Part shown: positions 31,606 through 32,613 of the stretch, piece after piece
Layout: each line of letters opens with the position of its first letter
How positions within the stretch are numbered: position 1 is the stretch's first letter
NCBI GenBank assembly: GCA_946188155.1
Contig: CAMHUC010000045.1
Span: 1 to 32,613 of the forward strand
Direction: 5' to 3'
Length of the DNA: 32,613 nt
DNA from: an uncultured bacterium
GTDB taxonomy: Bacteria; Bacteroidota; Bacteroidia; Bacteroidales; Bacteroidaceae
Translations under genes and position numbers: made by a program
Notes under the pieces: model-generated
What the model saw: only the letters and a program-made list of their open reading frames with translations
The model's database searches: none
Told to the model about the DNA's origin: nothing

Positions 31606-32613
31606 ATGAGTAAACTAACCAATTTCTATGCCCACAAGGCCTCACTTCAGGAAGAAGGAAAGCCTATCGATTCTCAGTGGGAACAGTTGGAAAACCAACT
31701 GCTGCAAGAAGAAGTACTACCAGAACTGGCAGAGCAACTGAGGGCTGTGCTGTCAAAGGTGAAGAGTCCGCTGATGTTCAGCGGAAGCTATGACCCTTGT
31801 GGATGTCTGAGCATTTCGTTCACGAGATGCTGTATGCAGGTGTCAACCTTACATACAAAACAGGAAACGACATCAGGAACTGTAGTTATAGAAGAGAGTG
31901 AGCCGTTATCAGTGGAAGAGGAGGAATCGCTCTCAGACTTTGACGCTGCATCTACAGAGCCACGAATCACTAAAGCGAAGTCAATTGGATTCTCCGTCGT
32001 ATTCCGTGACGGGACAACTTATCATGAAAAGAAAGCGGTTGACACTTGGATTCTTGCCTTGAAAAAAATCGGCTTGGAGAACATCTGTAACAATCGCAGC
32101 CGACATACTGCATGGCACAGGGTGAACGGACGGGACATCTGTATCGTAGAGCGTACGGAGACAATAAGAGATTCTGACGGCAAGTCGCCACAAACGTTGG
32201 TTGACGGTTTCTATGTGATGACACAGTTGAGCAACACGCAGAAAGAGAAAGACCTGCTGGCTCTTGGCGAGTATATGCCGAAGCTGGGGATAAAGGTGGT
32301 GTGGGATGATGAAGCATCTGCACCTGCAGAAACACCTGCGAAAACTCCTGTCACCGATGAGGAAGCTGCTCGCTGGGACTATCCCATCAAGGAGCAGTTC
32401 CGCTCATTCTTGTCTCGTCAGAAGGCAGAGGGGACTGCCAACAGCTATACCAGCACGCTCGACAATGCCGTTCGCCAGTGGATAAATAAGGAAGTAGATG
32501 CCCTTGCCGACTCTATCTTCAGCTATACATCGTCAGAAGACGTACGCCTCTGTATTGACACCTGTTTTCCGCAACGGGGTGACCCAAAAACGGGAGTTAG
32601 AGCTTCACCCCGA
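31606..32613 (+). CDS. Unrecognised accessory protein, partial (runs off the window)
   Basis: The frame is open from ATG 31606 to the window end, 336 codons without a stop. It starts MSKLTNFYAHKASLQEEGK. I do not recognise a named family. Residues about 65-76 carry a cysteine cluster (PCGCLSISFTRCC), possibly a metal site. A low-complexity acidic linker follows (about 85-115). Next comes a compact domain IGFSVVFRDGTTYHEKKAVD ... VDGFYVMTQLSNTQKEKDLL. The last 75 residues (YPIKEQFRSFLSRQKAEGTA, SYTSTLDNAVRQWINKE) faintly resemble the SAM-like core-binding domain of tyrosine recombinases. It diverges from the antitoxin and sits in the defence region, so a restriction or recombinase role is possible but not shown. 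The final dozen codons coincide with an inverted repeat. Confidence 0.6.
   Translation, partial: MSKLTNFYAHKASLQEEGKPIDSQWEQLENQLLQEEVLPELAEQLRAVLSKVKSPLMFSGSYDPCGCLSISFTRCCMQVSTLHTKQETTSGTVVIEESEPLSVEEEESLSDFDAASTEPRITKAKSIGFSVVFRDGTTYHEKKAVDTWILALKKIGLENICNNRSRHTAWHRVNGRDICIVERTETIRDSDGKSPQTLVDGFYVMTQLSNTQKEKDLLALGEYMPKLGIKVVWDDEASAPAETPAKTPVTDEEAARWDYPIKEQFRSFLSRQKAEGTANSYTSTLDNAVRQWINKEVDALADSIFSYTSSEDVRLCIDTCFPQRGDPKTGVRASPR
32575..32612. repeat. Inverted repeat at the window end
   Basis: CGGGGTGA (32575-32582) and TCACCCCG (32605-32612) are exact reverse complements 22 nt apart, within the last codons of the partial gene. It may be chance, a mobile-element end or an assembly-edge effect. 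Confidence 0.45.

Overview
The window looks like a chromosomal segment of a gut-type Bacteroidales bacterium, most probably Prevotella or a close relative. Coding DNA is GC-rich. Most promoters that can be read carry the Bacteroidetes -7 box TAnnTTTG, often with TTTG 19-20 nt upstream. Shine-Dalgarno sequences are mostly absent, lipoproteins carry acidic residues after the lipobox cysteine, and the gene families (GH106, EF-G2, tandem Dcu carriers, long IleRS) are common in this group. Genus is an inference from style, not a proof.

Layout. 1-2455: 5' part of ileS (minus; its 3' end is outside). 2630-8259: an apparent operon of two tandem Dcu-type C4-dicarboxylate carriers and a secreted GH106-like glycosidase, closed by a clear terminator. 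8318-8936: non-coding DNA with inverted repeats, palindromes and two gene relics in the frame of the neighbouring EamA gene. 8937-10346: EamA permease and a small HExxH protein (minus). 10500-12359: a surface lipoprotein of the Cthe_2159/DUF4353 type. 12451-13581: an MltF-like lipoprotein (minus). 13747-16986: hisG-hisD-hisC without hisB. 17068-18474: uxaC (minus). 18587-19618: ansA. 19685-21844: EF-G2-like translocase with lost GTPase residues (minus). 21963-23069: hemW.

23070-32613 is an accessory, defence-type region. A Bacteroidetes promoter is followed by about 380 nt of untranslated DNA dense in overlapping, mutually exclusive inverted repeats; the last repeat pairs with the start codon of the next gene. 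That gene is a PLD-nuclease/SNF2-type helicase fusion, followed 12 nt later by a 1303-residue Eco57I-class DNA methyltransferase. A PIN toxin/antitoxin pair runs convergently against the methyltransferase, and an unrecognised partial gene diverges from the antitoxin. I infer an ATP-dependent restriction-modification or BREX-like anti-phage module. The specificity part of the methyltransferase is strikingly AT-rich, as if exchanged horizontally.

A genome-style feature also stands out: five gene junctions (10.37, 13.6, 14.6, 15.9 and 17.0 kb) hold six short tandem arrays with an exact 7-nt period but a different heptamer in each. No tRNA, rRNA, CRISPR array or complete insertion sequence was seen.
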